Source of the DNA: Cadophora sp. MPI-SDFR-AT-0126
Taxonomy: Eukaryota > Ascomycota > Leotiomycetes > Helotiales > Ploettnerulaceae
NCBI GenBank assembly: GCA_020747065.1
Contig: JAGMVK010000009.1
Location: forward strand, 930,001-994,000
DNA: 64,000 nt
Direction: 5' to 3'
Shown piece after piece: positions 22,147 to 34,955 of the stretch (positions are counted from its first letter, which is position 1; each line of letters begins with the position of its first letter). The notes below the pieces were generated by a model. That model ran no database searches. It worked only from the letters and a program-made list of their open reading frames with translations, and had not been told where the DNA came from. A program made the translations under genes and the position numbers.

Positions 22147-23917
22147 ATGGATTCTCGTTCAGAAACGTTGGCTGGGGAGAAAGAGGTTGGCAGAAGCGTT
22201 TCTCCCACTCCACCTGGATCACTCAACAAAGAGAGGCTCGAAGCGAACGGTAGCTTCGATGAATCACCAACAGACAAGGAAGATGGTTCAATTCAGAATT
22301 CGCCAGCTGTCGAGGGGGGGGATGACGATGAGGGGGAATATCCAGCCGGAGTTCGCATGGCTATGATCGTGGTTGCATTGCTCCTTAGTATCTTCCTTGT
22401 ATGTCGCCATCTTTTCTCGACACTTTAACCACTTAACTAATCCAAACCAGGTATCGCTTGATATGACAATAGTAGCTACGGCGATCCCCAAAATCACCGA
22501 CGAATTCTCTGGACTTGACCTGGTTGGCTGGTATGGTTCTGCGTTCTTCCTCACCGTCGGAGCATTTCAATCGACATGGGGTAAAGGGTACAAGTACTTC
22601 CCACTGAAGACGACCTTCCTCATTGCAATCTTCATCTTCGAACTCGGATCTCTCATCTGTGGTGTTGCGCCCAACAGCACGGCACTTATCGTCGGAAGAG
22701 CCATTGCTGGAGTTGGTGGAGCTGGTATTGCATCGGGCGCCTATACTATCATCGCCTTTTCGGCAAGACCATCTAAGCGAGCTGCTTTCACTGGACTTAT
22801 GGGAGCAGCATATGGTATGGCCAGTGTCATCGGTCCTCTGCTTGGAGGTGTTTTCGCTGAAAAAACTACCTGGAGATGGTGTTTCTACATCAACTTGCCA
22901 ATCGGAGGAGTTTCAGCCGCGATCATTCTGTTCTTCTTCACCACGCCAGCCCAAGCCGTTCCAGTCAAAGCTACCCTTAAGGAAAAACTGTTGCAAATGG
23001 ATATGCCTGGCTCATTTGTTATCATGGGAGCTATCATCTGTTATATCCTTGCGCTACAATGGGGTGGGCAGACCAAAAGTTGGGACGACTCAGAAGTCAT
23101 TGGTACGCTCGTCGGCTTCGTTCTCATCCTCGCTGTTTGGGTTGGGATTGAATGGTATCAAGGAGAGCGCGCCATGATCGTGCCACGCCTTCTCAAGGAT
23201 CGCCACATCTGGAGCGGAATGGTCTTCATCTTCTTCCTTGCAGGTGGCTTCTTCCTCCTGCTCTACAATCTTCCCATCTACTTCCAAGTCGTCAATGGAG
23301 TTTCGGCCTCTGACTCAGGTGTCCGCAACTTGCCATTGATCCTTGGATGTGTCATAACTACTATAGTCTCTGGCGGCATGATCTCAGCCTTCGGTGTTGC
23401 TGTTCCATGGATGATCGGAGGAAGTGCCATCGCAACAATTGGGTCCGGTCTTCTCTACACCTTGAACACACACTCATCGTCATCGGCATGGATCGGTTAC
23501 CAGGCTCTTGCTGGTATTGGTATCGGTCTCTGTCTGCAAGTTCCCATTATCATCGGTCAGGCTGTCTCAAAACCTGAGGACCTTTCATCAGTCACAGCCA
23601 TGATTTTGTTTTCGCAAACCATCGGAGGTGCATTCTTCGTGTCTGCCGGCCAAGTAGCACTGTCGAACGTCCTACAAAGCAACATCGTCAAGTATGCTCC
23701 GTCAACAACACCAGCTGCAGTTCTCACCGTTGGTGTCACGGAAATTCGTGACCACTTTACTGCAGATGTTGTCCCTGGGATAGTAACCTCCTACATGAAG
23801 GGTCTGCAAGCAGCATACGCCATCGCAATCGCCAGCTCTGGTATTGCGGTCATCGCCTCATTATGCAGCAAATGGACAAATCTGAAGGGCAAGGTGCAGC
23901 CGGGGGGAGCTGCCTAA
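22147..23917 (+). CDS. MFS multidrug exporter, DHA2 (14-TM) family
   Basis: Plasma-membrane proton-coupled efflux pump of 572 residues. Exons 22147-22398 and 22451-23917 join in phase 0 to give the motif C/D1-type start FLVSLDMTIVATAIPKITDEF, the DHA2 signature region. An acidic, Ser-rich cytosolic N-terminus of about 70 residues precedes TM1. DLVGWYGSAFFLTVGAFQS and GRAIAGVGGAGIASGAYTI follow, and the antiporter motif C is GAAYGMASVIGPLLGGVFA. TWRWCFYINLPIGG and a total of about 14 hydrophobic helices complete it. It is related to exporters such as fungal GliA/AflT/Tri12-like pumps, used for self-protection or drug resistance. No biosynthetic backbone gene is nearby, so the substrate is open. 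Confidence 0.94.
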
Positions 23918-25884
23918 GACTGTTTGTATATGATTGACTTAAGGATATGCTTTCAATTTGCATAATGGCGTTTGGCGGCGAATTCTCATAGAAAGGGACA
24001 TCAGACTTCTCAGACAGGCAGAGGAATTGTCTTGTTTCCATTTTCAGACATTCAGTATTGTGCTCTACACTACTCTAAAAACTTAATAGACATTTATTAC
24101 CCAATCTTATTCATTTCGCTTCACAACAACTCGGTGTCTTGAAGCTATAATCAAGTGACTCAAGACTCCTCACCACAATTCAAGCCGCCAAAATCACTCT
24201 TCTATGAACTTTTGGACACAAGCCACCCATGTTGCAGTCATTTATTTCAACATGATACAATTCGTTGGTCTGAACCTATCTGTTCTCAACGGATATAACC
24301 GGTGTTACGGCGGAATGATCTCCGAGTATTACGTCCTTGAACTAGCAATACTGGGCCGCTGATGGACTCTGCCGCACAATAATCCAGGGGCATCGGTTCA
24401 GGTTCATCGTTTCAGAGCCAAAGCTGGGCGGCTGCAAGACGTCCGCCGCCGACGACCGAAGTGGTCGAGTAAGCACAGTGCATATCCGGAAAGGCTGAGC
24501 GGTGTTTGTTGTTGACAGCCTATCGACACGGAGTTCGAAGTAGGCGGATCTTTGGAAAAGTGCGAGCGTTGAGTTTGAGTCGATCGGTCGTATCACAGTC
24601 TCTTTTGGTCTTGGTTGACCAGAGATGGTGACTTCAGATATTCATTTTCAGTCATCTATACTTTGAATCCGACTTAATCTGGTCCAATTAATGATGTTTA
24701 AATCGTGAATCGCGAAAGTCCTTACTAGAGCCCTCAATTTCTTTTCAGAACTTCTCTATCTACCTCGTTCCTCTGTCATTCCCTCCTACCTTCATGACGA
24801 GATTTTGATCCAAAGATATGGCCAAGCTTACTTTTAATCACACTCTACGAAAATCCTCCACGGAGAGGAGCCTTTGAACAGCCGCTACATCAACGTTCGC
24901 AAAGTCTCCAATTACTTCAACAACATTAGTTTAAACTTAAAATTGTAGGTAACCATCAGGACTCTCTCAGTGTTCTCATGTCCCAAGGACTATAGGCAAG
25001 GAGCTTCCATTCCATTCGAAACTTCCGTCTACCTCCTTCCCCCAACCCTCTCCATAGCCATCAACTCGAAACTTTCCATCCACACCAGAATCTGTCAAAG
25101 ACAGCAAGCCAAGCAATCCATTCTTCCGGGATCCAGTAAAACTTCGCAGCACAAGGGGCCAAAGTAGTTCCTTCAGACCACACAACGGCCCAGGCAACAG
25201 CAGCTACAAGCAAGGTCGAAGGACAGGTCGAAGGGCATTCAGAGGTCCGTTGAAGGGAATGCCACGCCGAAACCATCCACCTGATCCGAATGGATGTCGG
25301 GCTGGCTACATTTAAGGGGGATATGAATCGGGAAGAGGAACGATAGGCCTGGGAGGGATGAGCCAGCATGGCGGTATGAATGGTAGGGTGGCGTGGGTGA
25401 TATCGGTGAGGTAGATGCAGATCGAACTGATTGTATGGCTGGTATGAGCTTTGACAACGGCATGTATGCTTTCTCCTGGAGGAGGATTCCGAGGTGGCAC
25501 GGTGGCACAGCAGGGCTTCGTTCGGAATTGCTACGGAAGTAACATAGCAGGTACGGGACATAAGGGGTTTTGCGGAGGAGATCTTGGAGGTGGTTCGGGA
25601 GGTGTCACGTCAGGCACAGAGCCACGAGATTCATGGTGGTAGAAGTATGATTGTTGCTTCATCAGAACCGGAATGGGGCCCGGATTGTAGAGCATAAGAG
25701 ATTTGGTTTGAATCCAATTTGATGCTTCAGATCTACCCTGCACAAACAACAAACGCCCTAGACCCACACGCTAAGAAAATTTACAAGAATATCTAATGGT
25801 CGTATCTCAACCTCAAGTCTCATCTTCGTAAGTTCAGGGTTCTTTCATTGTCCCTTCGCCTCAACTCATCCAGCTCCGCTCCTT
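23918..25884. other. Intergenic region
   Basis: About 2 kb with no gene I can support. Around 25310-25770 the minus strand reads as proline-rich in several frames, but no start, splice pair and stop combination is convincing. It may include the 3' UTRs of both neighbours. Confidence 0.4.
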
Positions 25885-26566
25885 CTACAAAGCCGCTGCA
25901 AAGACCGCCGCACCACCGAACAGCATAGCACCAACAGCACCAGTCGGCAGAGCAGCACCGCCCGTGCTCATGCTGGTACTAGTAATAGTCTGACCAGCAG
26001 CATTCGTGGTCGTGATGGTTGTGGCGGCTACGGCAGCAGCTGCTCCAGTATTAGTTGCGGTGTGTGTGCGTGCTACACTGCTTATGCTGGCGATGCGTGA
26101 GGAGGCAGCAGACTCGAGGGATTTGATGTAGGAAGTTGCGTCGGCGCCAGCACTGGCTGTTGCTGTGAATTGGGAATATTCTGAAGTTTTTCCGGTCAGC
26201 TTGGTCTTTTGTTGAATGGTCTCATTTTTTGGTTACGGAAGCTCATTGGACTGAGAGAGACAATGGGTGGTGATGAGAGCGATATGTTATTGGGGAGGGC
26301 AGAACGGCAGGTATCTTACCAGAAGAGTATGACGAGGCGACGGAAGAAGCTTCGCTCCTGACTGAAGACCAGAAATCACTTCCATCTGAAGTTATATCGT
26401 TGAAGACGCTTTCGATGTCGTTTCCGATGTTATCGAATCCATCTGCGATCTTGTCAAAGATATCGGCCTAGGGAAGATGTTAGATGGACTGAAGGTAGTG
26501 AGCATGAGAAGAACATACCACTGCGAAGGAAGCGAGAGCTAAGATGAGGATGCTCTTAATCTGCAT
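25885..26566 (-). CDS. Small secreted Ser/Thr/Ala-rich protein, probable GPI anchor
   Basis: 163 residues. Exons are 26566-26519, 26467-26320 and 26180-25885. The N-terminal signal peptide is MQIKSILILALASFAVA. The mature part starts with an acidic segment (DIFDKIADGFDNIGNDIESV) followed by a Ser/Thr/Ala-rich stalk with many possible O-glycosylation sites (SLESAASSRIASISSVA, TTITTTNAAGQTITS). The C-terminal hydrophobic tail (LPTGAVGAMLFGGAAVFAAAL) is preceded by small residues (STGGA), the arrangement of a GPI signal. Likely a cell-wall or plasma-membrane surface protein of unknown role. Its sequence family is not recognised. A TATA box lies 130 bp upstream. Confidence 0.85.
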
Positions 26567-26695
26567 AGTTGCTGTTGTGTGGTTTGGTTCTGAGGTGGTG
26601 ACCGTTGTTTGATGATGATGGAGTTTGAATCTCGAAGAAGGATGAAGCAAGTGAGGTAGTAAGATAGATCGCAGATAGGGAGAGTGAAGAAGTAG

Positions 26696-26704
26696 ATTTA
26701 TATA
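26696..26704 (-). promoter_or_regulatory. TATA box of the GPI-type protein gene
   Basis: TATATAAAT on the minus strand, about 130 bp before the start codon at 26566. Confidence 0.5.
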
Positions 26705-28689
26705 TTCAGACGGGAGGAGTATTATATGTCCCACGTTGACTTCAACATCATCCATCACCCAAGCCTCCCTGATGACGCGAACGAGGCTTAGGACAGTCGT
26801 TCAACTCGCACTCACTCGGCAGCTGAACCTTGCCCAGCTACCAAAAGCACACCAAATCTTAAAATCAGCATAAGGTTTAGCAGACATGTCTCTTATGATC
26901 TTAAGACGAACGATATTATGTCTTTTGACGTACGGGTTCCACGGATAGTGAACTCTATATGATGAAATTGCTCGTCGTTTCGCTCTGTCGTATGTAGACT
27001 GACTCTCGGCAACGCCGGCCATTGGTTGGCGAAGCGTGGTTCCGAAAAGAGGGGAGTCGCTGCGACGGACCCGAGCTTACGGTGCGAGTACGACGATCTG
27101 ATATGCTCATTGATCTGGGGCATTGACTCTGGTCTGGTCATCAATCTGCAACTCTCACGAAGCTTAAATGTGAAACCTGCCTATCCAGTGGCTTGAGGAT
27201 AAGATTCGTGGCAGTTGAGGGGGACGAATATGGCGATGAGAGAAGAGTGACGCGTTTCAGCCGGATTGCCAAGACTTTCGCTTACGCGTGTTCTATTTAT
27301 ATCGGCCCGTACTTCCCACTCGTCTCCCTGTGTGCGAATTGTAGCAGTTAGTACTGATGAGCATGGAAACTGCGCATCTGACTATGATGGCTCTGATAAC
27401 AGGATGCTTAAGGAGGGCTTGTTGAGAAGGTCAAGAGATTTGGAAGCGAAGAAACCAATGAGGACCCCGCTACTGTTTTGGATCCAGGCAACGGAATCTT
27501 GACCGTACACTCTTTCCAGTAAGAAATGTTACTTGATCTTGGTGGATGCAAAAGACTCTATGTACTTCTTGTAATATGTATCCTTATGTTCAATCTCTTG
27601 TCCTCTTGTTTAGAAGGCTCCAAACCCTCAAGTCATCTCCACAATGTGAGCAGGCCGCTTTACAACGTCAGGTCACCTGCCGGAGGATTGTCTTAAACCA
27701 GATACAGAATTGAGTTTCGGAACATTCTCGAGATTTTTTGCAATAATTATTTCGCCATTCCAGCGCTGTTGTTTGTGTTTCAAAATAATCTAGGAACAAG
27801 ATCAGGAAGAGGGTAGAACTTGTCGATCTCGCTTAGCAATTCTATGAAAACAACAACCAAAACCCTTCAACGAAATACAACAGCACTCTGCACCGTAAAG
27901 CGGGCAGAAGTCAAGGCCAGAAGGCTTAATGGCAAATCTCCAGTACACTTTTACTCCTGGGGTGTGCCACAGCAGTCTCTGGGGGATGAAGCGCTGAACA
28001 GGCGAAACGGACGATCTCCAATTTCTTCACGGCCAGCACTTTTATCAGTTTTGAGAGAGCCAATATCCTCACTTCTTTCGATAGCTGTTAAAAAGACTGT
28101 CGCTTTTATCAAATACCATACCATATGAATGAATAGATCGGAATGCTTCGATCCTGCCTGGGAAACTAGTTATGTCTTGTTGCCTGATTGAGGCTGGATG
28201 TACGACTCAGCCTGCGAGCCTCGCGCTGGCCTATCGAGCAAGTCTACGATAGTTCAAGAACGATTGATGTTGATAAAGAAGACAGTGATGTCGATAGCAT
28301 GCTGACTGTACTGTGGAATTATTCGAATCCCAGTTTGAGCGTGTACACGCGAGAGTGTGAGTGAGTGCTTGAACGAGCAGATGTTTGCCCTGAACACGGC
28401 CTGTCTGGGTGTGAGGAGTAGTTAGTTCTGCTTATGCAATCTAGAGATTTTCAAAGAGAGCCATTCCAACAATTAAAAGTGTCAAGTACGTCAGCCCGGT
28501 TCATGGCGAATACTGTGCAATGATTTGTTTGCTTAAGTACTTTCATTGCATGGATTGCCCAACGACTGAAAGATATCCGTATACATGCACATGAGAACCC
28601 CACCATATTCACCATAATTCGCGGTAAATCATCCTCAGACCTCACCTGTCCAACTAGGATCTCCAGCCGAGCCAAGATGCCACTGGACC
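26705..28689. other. Intergenic region
   Basis: 2 kb without a supported gene. The frames at 27266-27502 and 27820-28128 lack recognisable motifs, and the second has no ATG at its head. Confidence 0.45.
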
Positions 28690-30339
28690 TTAGGAGAGCG
28701 GGTGATAGCTGGCTCCAGGGAATTGAGCGAAAGCTCCTGTGTTGAAGGTTGCCATTAATGGACAAGCCATGGTTGACTTGACGGGGTTAATGGCATTGTT
28801 CAACAGCGTAAGAGCGTTTGAGAGTCCGAGAGCGTTGACAAGACCTGAAAGGAGGGATGGCGTCGCAGCTTGAATTGCTTGAAGAATGAAGCAAGCCAGA
28901 TTGTTACCTTGAAGGAGGTTGGTAGCGTTGAAGACGCCACCACTTACGTCTGCTGGGTTGATGCCGACGAAAGAGTTGACAGTGCCTGTGTTTCCACCGA
29001 TGGATATGAGTTCGGGGAATCTGGTAGCAGTCACAGCTAGATCGGACTGCCCCTGTTAGTCGGAAGCTTACATAACGGCAGTATGAACTCACTAATCCAT
29101 TCACGAGTCCAAGCTTGTTGTTCGATGGGCGTCTATACCAATTGAGTGGAATACGTTCATGACCTGCGGTGTAGACGAGCGCGTTTTCTGGACCACTGAC
29201 GCCGAAGAAAGACTTGAGAATGTTTCTGTCGAGGTATCCTTGGATACTGGTCGCTGAGTGCTGTTACAGTCACTAAGTACTATGTCTTTAAGGAGAGTGA
29301 TAGTTCAAACATACATTGCTGAAGCAAAGTGGAGGGATCGAGTGTGCGATCGGACTGACGAGACCTGCAAAAGGCTAGATTACGTTAGAAAGTTATTAGA
29401 CAAAAGCAGGACATAGCACCAACCGCTGAGAAAAAGTATGGATTGTTCTGGACAGACCAGTCGCGCATGTCCTTATTGTGCTGACGAACGATATCGAGGG
29501 TGTAGAGCTCAGCGCGATTGTAGAGTGCCATGAATCGGTCCATCTGGAGGCGGTGTGCGTCGCCATTGTTCATGTAAGCGTCGGCCTGGGAAAGATTATC
29601 ATCATGTTTCCCGCATGAGGGGTGATACTGACACGAGTCATCGATCCGTCAGTCTCGTAGGCATTGTGAGAGAAGGAAAGGCCCTCTGGGCTCGAGAGTA
29701 AACCTCCAAGAATACTAGCAGGATAGGGGCCGCCGATGGACCAAGTACCTGCAACAAGATCTCCTGTCAAAGCCACTCCGATGGTTGCAAGAACAGTTCC
29801 GAGTTCAGGTGTGAAGTTATAAGCTTCCTCGAGGCCAATACTGACTGTGGCAACAACAAATCAGTCTCAAGTTGTAGATACTAGGGTGGGCTTGACTCAC
29901 ACTGAGCGATTGTACCGATACCATTATGAGGAATGAAATTATGGTTAGCAGCAGCATTGAGTCCAGGGCAAGGTCCTCTGTAACAGTAAATCAGTGTGCG
30001 CCGTTCATCGCTTTTTTGTCGGGAGTATTCTTGGGAACTGAGTCTTTCAATATACTCGATCTCGAGGAAATAGACATACCTCTTGTCATTAGGACCAGGA
30101 GGGACGAATTGGTGAGGTGTGCCAGGGCGGACGTCAACGAACTGATCAGCAGCGTTGAAAGTGGTGCAAGGGATAATGCCACAATTTCCTTCATTCTGGG
30201 ACAGTGGAAGCGGGACGGGTGGTACAGCTTGTCGGGCGTTGAGACTCTCTGCTGTCATGCCAGGGAAGGCAGACGCAGTGAGGACCATACCCAAGATGGA
30301 CAGGGCAGTGATCATAATGGAGAGTGATGCACAAAGCAT
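28690..30339 (-). CDS. Secreted heme-thiolate peroxidase (chloroperoxidase/peroxygenase family)
   Basis: 431 residues. Exons: 30339-30080, 29977-29901, 29844-29633, 29585-29420, 29364-29315, 29260-29093, 29052-28690. Phases are consistent to the stop. The signal peptide ends near ASA-FPG (residues 1-25). The proximal heme ligand lies in RGPCPGLNAAANHNF (Cys90), formed across a splice junction. The distal acid/base region is HNAYETDGSMTRAD (Glu176, Arg183). GYLDRNILKSFFGVSG, HERIPLNWYRRP and GGNTGTVNSF are family landmarks. Members (PF01328) use peroxide for halogenation or oxygenation, and some act in mycotoxin pathways (StcC-like). Length fits the long secreted forms. Intron 4 uses a weak donor (GTGCTA) chosen because it alone keeps frame. 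Substrate unknown. Confidence 0.9.
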
Positions 30340-32521
30340 CTTGATGGTGTTGTTTTTTGTGATTGAGTTTGGGAGAAGATTGATGGGAAGAATGAAAGAG
30401 AGTGCAAGAAAGGGAAGGAGGGAGTGAGGAGAACTTTGATCATCGTAGCTACTTATTTATCTCCAATAAATGAAGCAACAGACTAAAGATTGGCTGATTA
30501 ACCGAGTTCGGAGCAAAGAGGAAGTCCCATAGCGCCAATAGTTGCCTGAATGCTCGAGGCCGGCTACTCTGCCGCCCAAGCAAGACCAACAGGGTCACTA
30601 GGTCGTCTGAACTTTCCCATTTGAAAACGTCAGGCAAAGAAAACAACAAAACTTGTGCTACAACCTCTCTTTTTCTTGGATCCGTTCCATATGAAAGAAT
30701 CCTGCTCAGGAAGCAACTCAAGAAAAGACTCTGAAAGCTGTCCGAGATAAACTTCACAACAAAAATGAAGCAGAGTGACCAGGACGCCTTTGTACTACAA
30801 AAGTGTCCTTTGCATTGTGGCTGGATCAGCTGCACATATTTGTAGGAAATTCATGACTTTTATATCCAATGCCAGAAGGTCTCAAACCAACATGGCTTTT
30901 GACTCCAAGGACATCGAAAACACGGCTTTACTGTCGCAGAATTGTCCAATAGGCTCTGTATGAATGAAATCGATTGAATTCTCGATCGATCGATCGGATC
31001 TATGAATAAATCCAGCAATCAACATGAAAAGCAATAATCTTTGTACGCAAGGGATAAAGTTAGAGAATATGCAGGTGTGCATTTCTCAGCCGCCTTGACG
31101 AATGAGTAAACCCCGCGACTTCTTGTCCACGTTTCTTAGTACAAGATCTAGATTACCTATACTCGAATGTCTGGTGGAACATTTCACTTTTAATCATTAT
31201 ACAAGTGCAACGGCAAGTTCTGGCGCAAGTACCTCGCGTGAACATCAAGGGAGAGGGATGGAGATACAAATTCTGGGACTGAGGCCTTCGGGAGACTTCC
31301 GGTGTAACTGTGCCACCGGGGGACTGTGCCTTTGAAGCACGCTCGAGCAGTGTAACCAAGCTTGTGTTCCCCAAGCAGCCTCTTGTCACAAATCTATCAC
31401 TTGTGGCGTCGCGTTGTAGAGGAGATGTTGGATTCTAAACTCGCTAGCACGAACAAGGCATAGAACAGTTTGTCAGCTGACCGGACTCACTCCTCATCGC
31501 ACTTTCTAGGATGTTCAGGAGGAAATGTGAGCTAGGGAATCGAATGCCGTCTATGCTATGACATGTGCCTCTACTTGTTGTGTGCTCTCGAATTCGCAAC
31601 GTCAGTCGAAGTTATGTTATTTGCAATCACGGGTGTGGTTTGGCGAGGAAGCGAGTTCCTGGGCATGGATTCTGCCCGCTGTTCATGAAGATGTTGTCCA
31701 GATTTTACGTCACTTTGCAGTGCGATCGGCAACTTCACAAATGAAGCCAACAGAGGTGTGGGAAAACGGTCTGTCCATTCATTAGCCTCGAACAAAAGCC
31801 AAGCCAAACATATTGTTCTTGTGATCCCCTCAAAATCTACGGCCCCCCTCCATTTCAATCAGGATCCTGGAACAGCCGTAAGCCACAAAAAGTTGCGGGG
31901 TGACGTACATCCAACATCCAACATCGATCTAACAAAGGCCTCTGTGTCTGTTGATTTTATGCCGTGGGCCATCGTAGAGGGCAAGAATAGATGAGAATAT
32001 CTCAAGTAAAGCAGCCTCAAATCTTGATATTTTCAACGTGGTGGGGAGGACAAACAGCCATGAGTATTGTATTCTAGTGAACAAAAAATAATCTGCTGCG
32101 TTCAGTCGCTAGCTTCATCGCATCTCTAGAAGATTAAGTTTGCGGCTGGTTAAGCTTCTCACAGGTCGTCGCTACCATCCCCAGAGAAGAAGTACTCCTG
32201 TGCCGCTCCTGCCATGAACTCGCATTCAGTCCAATCATCAAAGGATTTTCACTACTGGAAGGCGGGGTTGATATTCTTGAAAACCTCCTATCCATGCTCA
32301 TCGTTGCAGAGAAGTGTCGATCGACTGACGCAAATGCTTGTAATGCTTGTTGATTCATGGCAACTTGGCGCCGATAAAGTTCTCTGTTTCCCGCTCTTTT
32401 GCTACTGTACAGTACGGAATTTAGAAGAATGTTTCTTTTCCTTAAACGAATTCAAGGAGAGCTTTACTTATCATTATTCCTGGACCTTTCTTAATCCAAG
32501 AACTTAGGAGTCCCTTTCAAT
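30340..32521. other. Divergent intergenic region
   Basis: 2.2 kb between the starts of the peroxidase (minus) and the sugar transporter (plus). Contains an ATCG tetranucleotide run near 30983-30996. No supported gene; ORFs at 30449-30835 and 31571-31858 show no motifs. Confidence 0.5.
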
Positions 32522-34955
32522 ATGGGCTCTTCATCCCACGATGCTGCGAAAGTCAGCAGTGAGTCTGGCGAGACTCATGTCGAGAATGCTCCCGCCCAAC
32601 GAAAGTCCGATGCTGGCATTGAAAAATTGGATCCCGATAGGCTTCGAGCAAATATCAACGCCAAGATAGCGAATCCTCTTGCTGGCTTCTCTAACGCTGA
32701 ACTGGAAGGAAAAGGAGAAGAGTATGTTAGAACACATGAAATGGGAGATGACGAGGACATCCGCGCCTTCAGACTCGGAGCAATACTGGCTAAAGATCCC
32801 AATCGCCATGCAGAGGTTCCAGGACTCACGGATGAAGAGCGAACAATTTTGGAATCTGAAATTACTCGCAAGTGGAATCAACCATACAAACTGTTCCTGG
32901 TCATCATTCTTTGCAGTATCTGTGCTGCCGTTCAAGGCATGGGTACGTTACTTTACTATTCAAACTTCAACTTGCGTTGCTGAAGACCTCTCAGATGAAA
33001 CTGTCGTGAATGGTGCGCAGATATTCTACAGCAAGCAGTTCGGTATCGGCGACAAGACAAGTTCCAGGCAGACATGGCTTATCGGCTTGACAAATTCTGC
33101 GCCCTATCTATGCTGTGCAGTCATAGGCTGCGTATGTCCTTTCCTCGCCCCTTTCCATCATCGAGGACATGTCTTATGGTGGATCGATGTCTGAGGAACA
33201 TCCTGAGCCTCAGATTTTGACGTTGACAACGCTAACATTGTTGAAGTGGATGACCATTCCTTTGAATAATTATTTTGGGCGTCGTGGTACTGTCGTAAGT
33301 CTTTTTCGCATTCCGGGTTTTGGGGAGACGGGGTACCTAACATGCCACCGTATATCATGAAGCATCACTGACACTTACCTGACCAGTTCATTACCTGTGT
33401 CATCAGTGCCGTTGCTTGTCTCTGGCAAGCCTTCACCAACACATGGTGGCATATGTTCATTGCCAGGTTCGCCCTCGGCTTTGGAATCGGACCAAAGAGT
33501 GCCACTGTCCCAATGTACGCAGCAGAATGCTCGCCACCACAGATTCGAGGTGCCTTGGTGATGCAATGGCAAATGTGGACCGCTTTTGGAATTATGGTTG
33601 GCTATGCCGCCGATCTGGCCTTCTACAAAGTCCAAGATGTCCCAGGCATCACAGGTCTAAATGTAGGTTCCAGGCAGTAGCAATTTTTTCTCACCCGATT
33701 ATCAGGAGTACTTCACTACCCTTGTAACATGGATACATGAGCAAATGCTAACGTCCTGCTCGTCACAGTGGAGACTGATGATGGGTTCTGCATGCTTTCC
33801 AGCAATCATCGTTGTCTGTTTTGTCTTCATGTGTCCCGAGTCCCCCCGGTGGTATATGAGTAAAGCACGTCATGCGAAAGCTTACAAGTCCATGTGCAAA
33901 CTCCGATACAACAAAGTTCAAGCCGCCAGGGACATTTTTTACATGCACACACTTCTCGAAGCTGAGAAGGAGAGTATGAAGCTAGGACAGAGTAAAGTGA
34001 AAGAGATGTTCACTGTGCCACGGAATCGGAGAGCAATGCAAGCTTCAGAAATCGTCATGTTTATGCAACAAGTAAGACTATTTAGGTATTCGAAACACTG
34101 ATACTAACGTCGTATTCAGTTCTGTGGCGTCAACGTGATTGCCTATTATTCTTCTCAAATATTCCTCGATGCAGACTTGTCAGAAATGAGTGCTCTCGGA
34201 GCTTCAATGGGATGGGGTGTTATCAATTTTCTCTGTAAGTGGCCGAAGACATGACCGGGATTAGGCAACACCGGGCATCTAAAAGATCCATCTCCATGTC
34301 CATACCCTGACGACTGGCTGACCATTTTGTAGTCGCTATCCCAGCTGTCTACACTATTGATACCTTTGGACGAAGAAACCTCCTGCTCACGACTTTCCCG
34401 CTGATGAGTCTTTGCTTGTTCTTCGCCGGGTTCAGTTTCTGGATTCCAGCAGACTCGACTGCTCGAGTTGCATGTGTTGCTCTCGGATTGTACCTATTCG
34501 GAATGGTATACTCTCCCGGAGAAGGTCCAGTCCCGTTCACATACTCTGCTGAAGCCTACCCTCTCTATATTCGAGCGCAAGGGATGTCTCTCGCGACTGC
34601 CACGACATGGTTTTTTAACTTCATTCTGGCCGTCACGTGGCCCTCTCTATTGAAAGCATTCAAGCCTCAAGGTGCTTTCGCTTGGTACGCCGTCTGGAAC
34701 TTAATAGGCTTCACTGGAGTCTTATTTCTCGTCCCCGAGACTAAAGGCAAGACTCTTGAAGAGCTGGATCAAGTTTTCTCGGTCAGGTCGCGAGACCATG
34801 CTGCGTATGGAGCCAGACAATTCATTTACTTTTTCAGGAAGTATCTGTTCAGACAGAACGTCGAAAAGGAGAACTTGTATGAGACCGACTCTGTTGAGCA
34901 CCACCCTACTAGTTTCAACAATGAGAAGGAGTCCGATGCTACCAGGAGAGTCTGA
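32522..34955 (+). CDS. MFS sugar/polyol porter
   Basis: Membrane transporter of 640 residues. Exons: 32522-32942, 32995-33131, 33247-33294, 33387-33662, 33769-34071, 34120-34234, 34333-34955. A long cytosolic N-terminus (about 120 residues, with NPLAGFSNAELEGKGEEYVR) is shared with a fungal-specific subgroup. TM1 leads into QGMDETVVNGAQIFY, formed across splicing, and then PLNNYFGRRGTV. The sugar-porter motif is GFGIGPKSATVPMYAAE. PESPRWYMSK closes the N-half. QFCGVNVIAYYS matches the sugar-binding helix 7 motif. DTFGRRNLL, GEGPVPFTYSAEAYP and VPETKGKTLEELD are also present. Probably proton-coupled uptake of a hexose, inositol or polyol; the exact substrate is not readable. Exon 3 is 48 nt. 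Confidence 0.93.

Noticed and set aside
25061..25767. Proline-rich minus-strand frames resembling a tail protein
   Set aside because: Could not find start, introns and stop that join them consistently.
22147..34955. Secondary-metabolite gene cluster
   Set aside because: No polyketide synthase, NRPS, terpene cyclase, P450 or methyltransferase could be found; only accessory-type genes.
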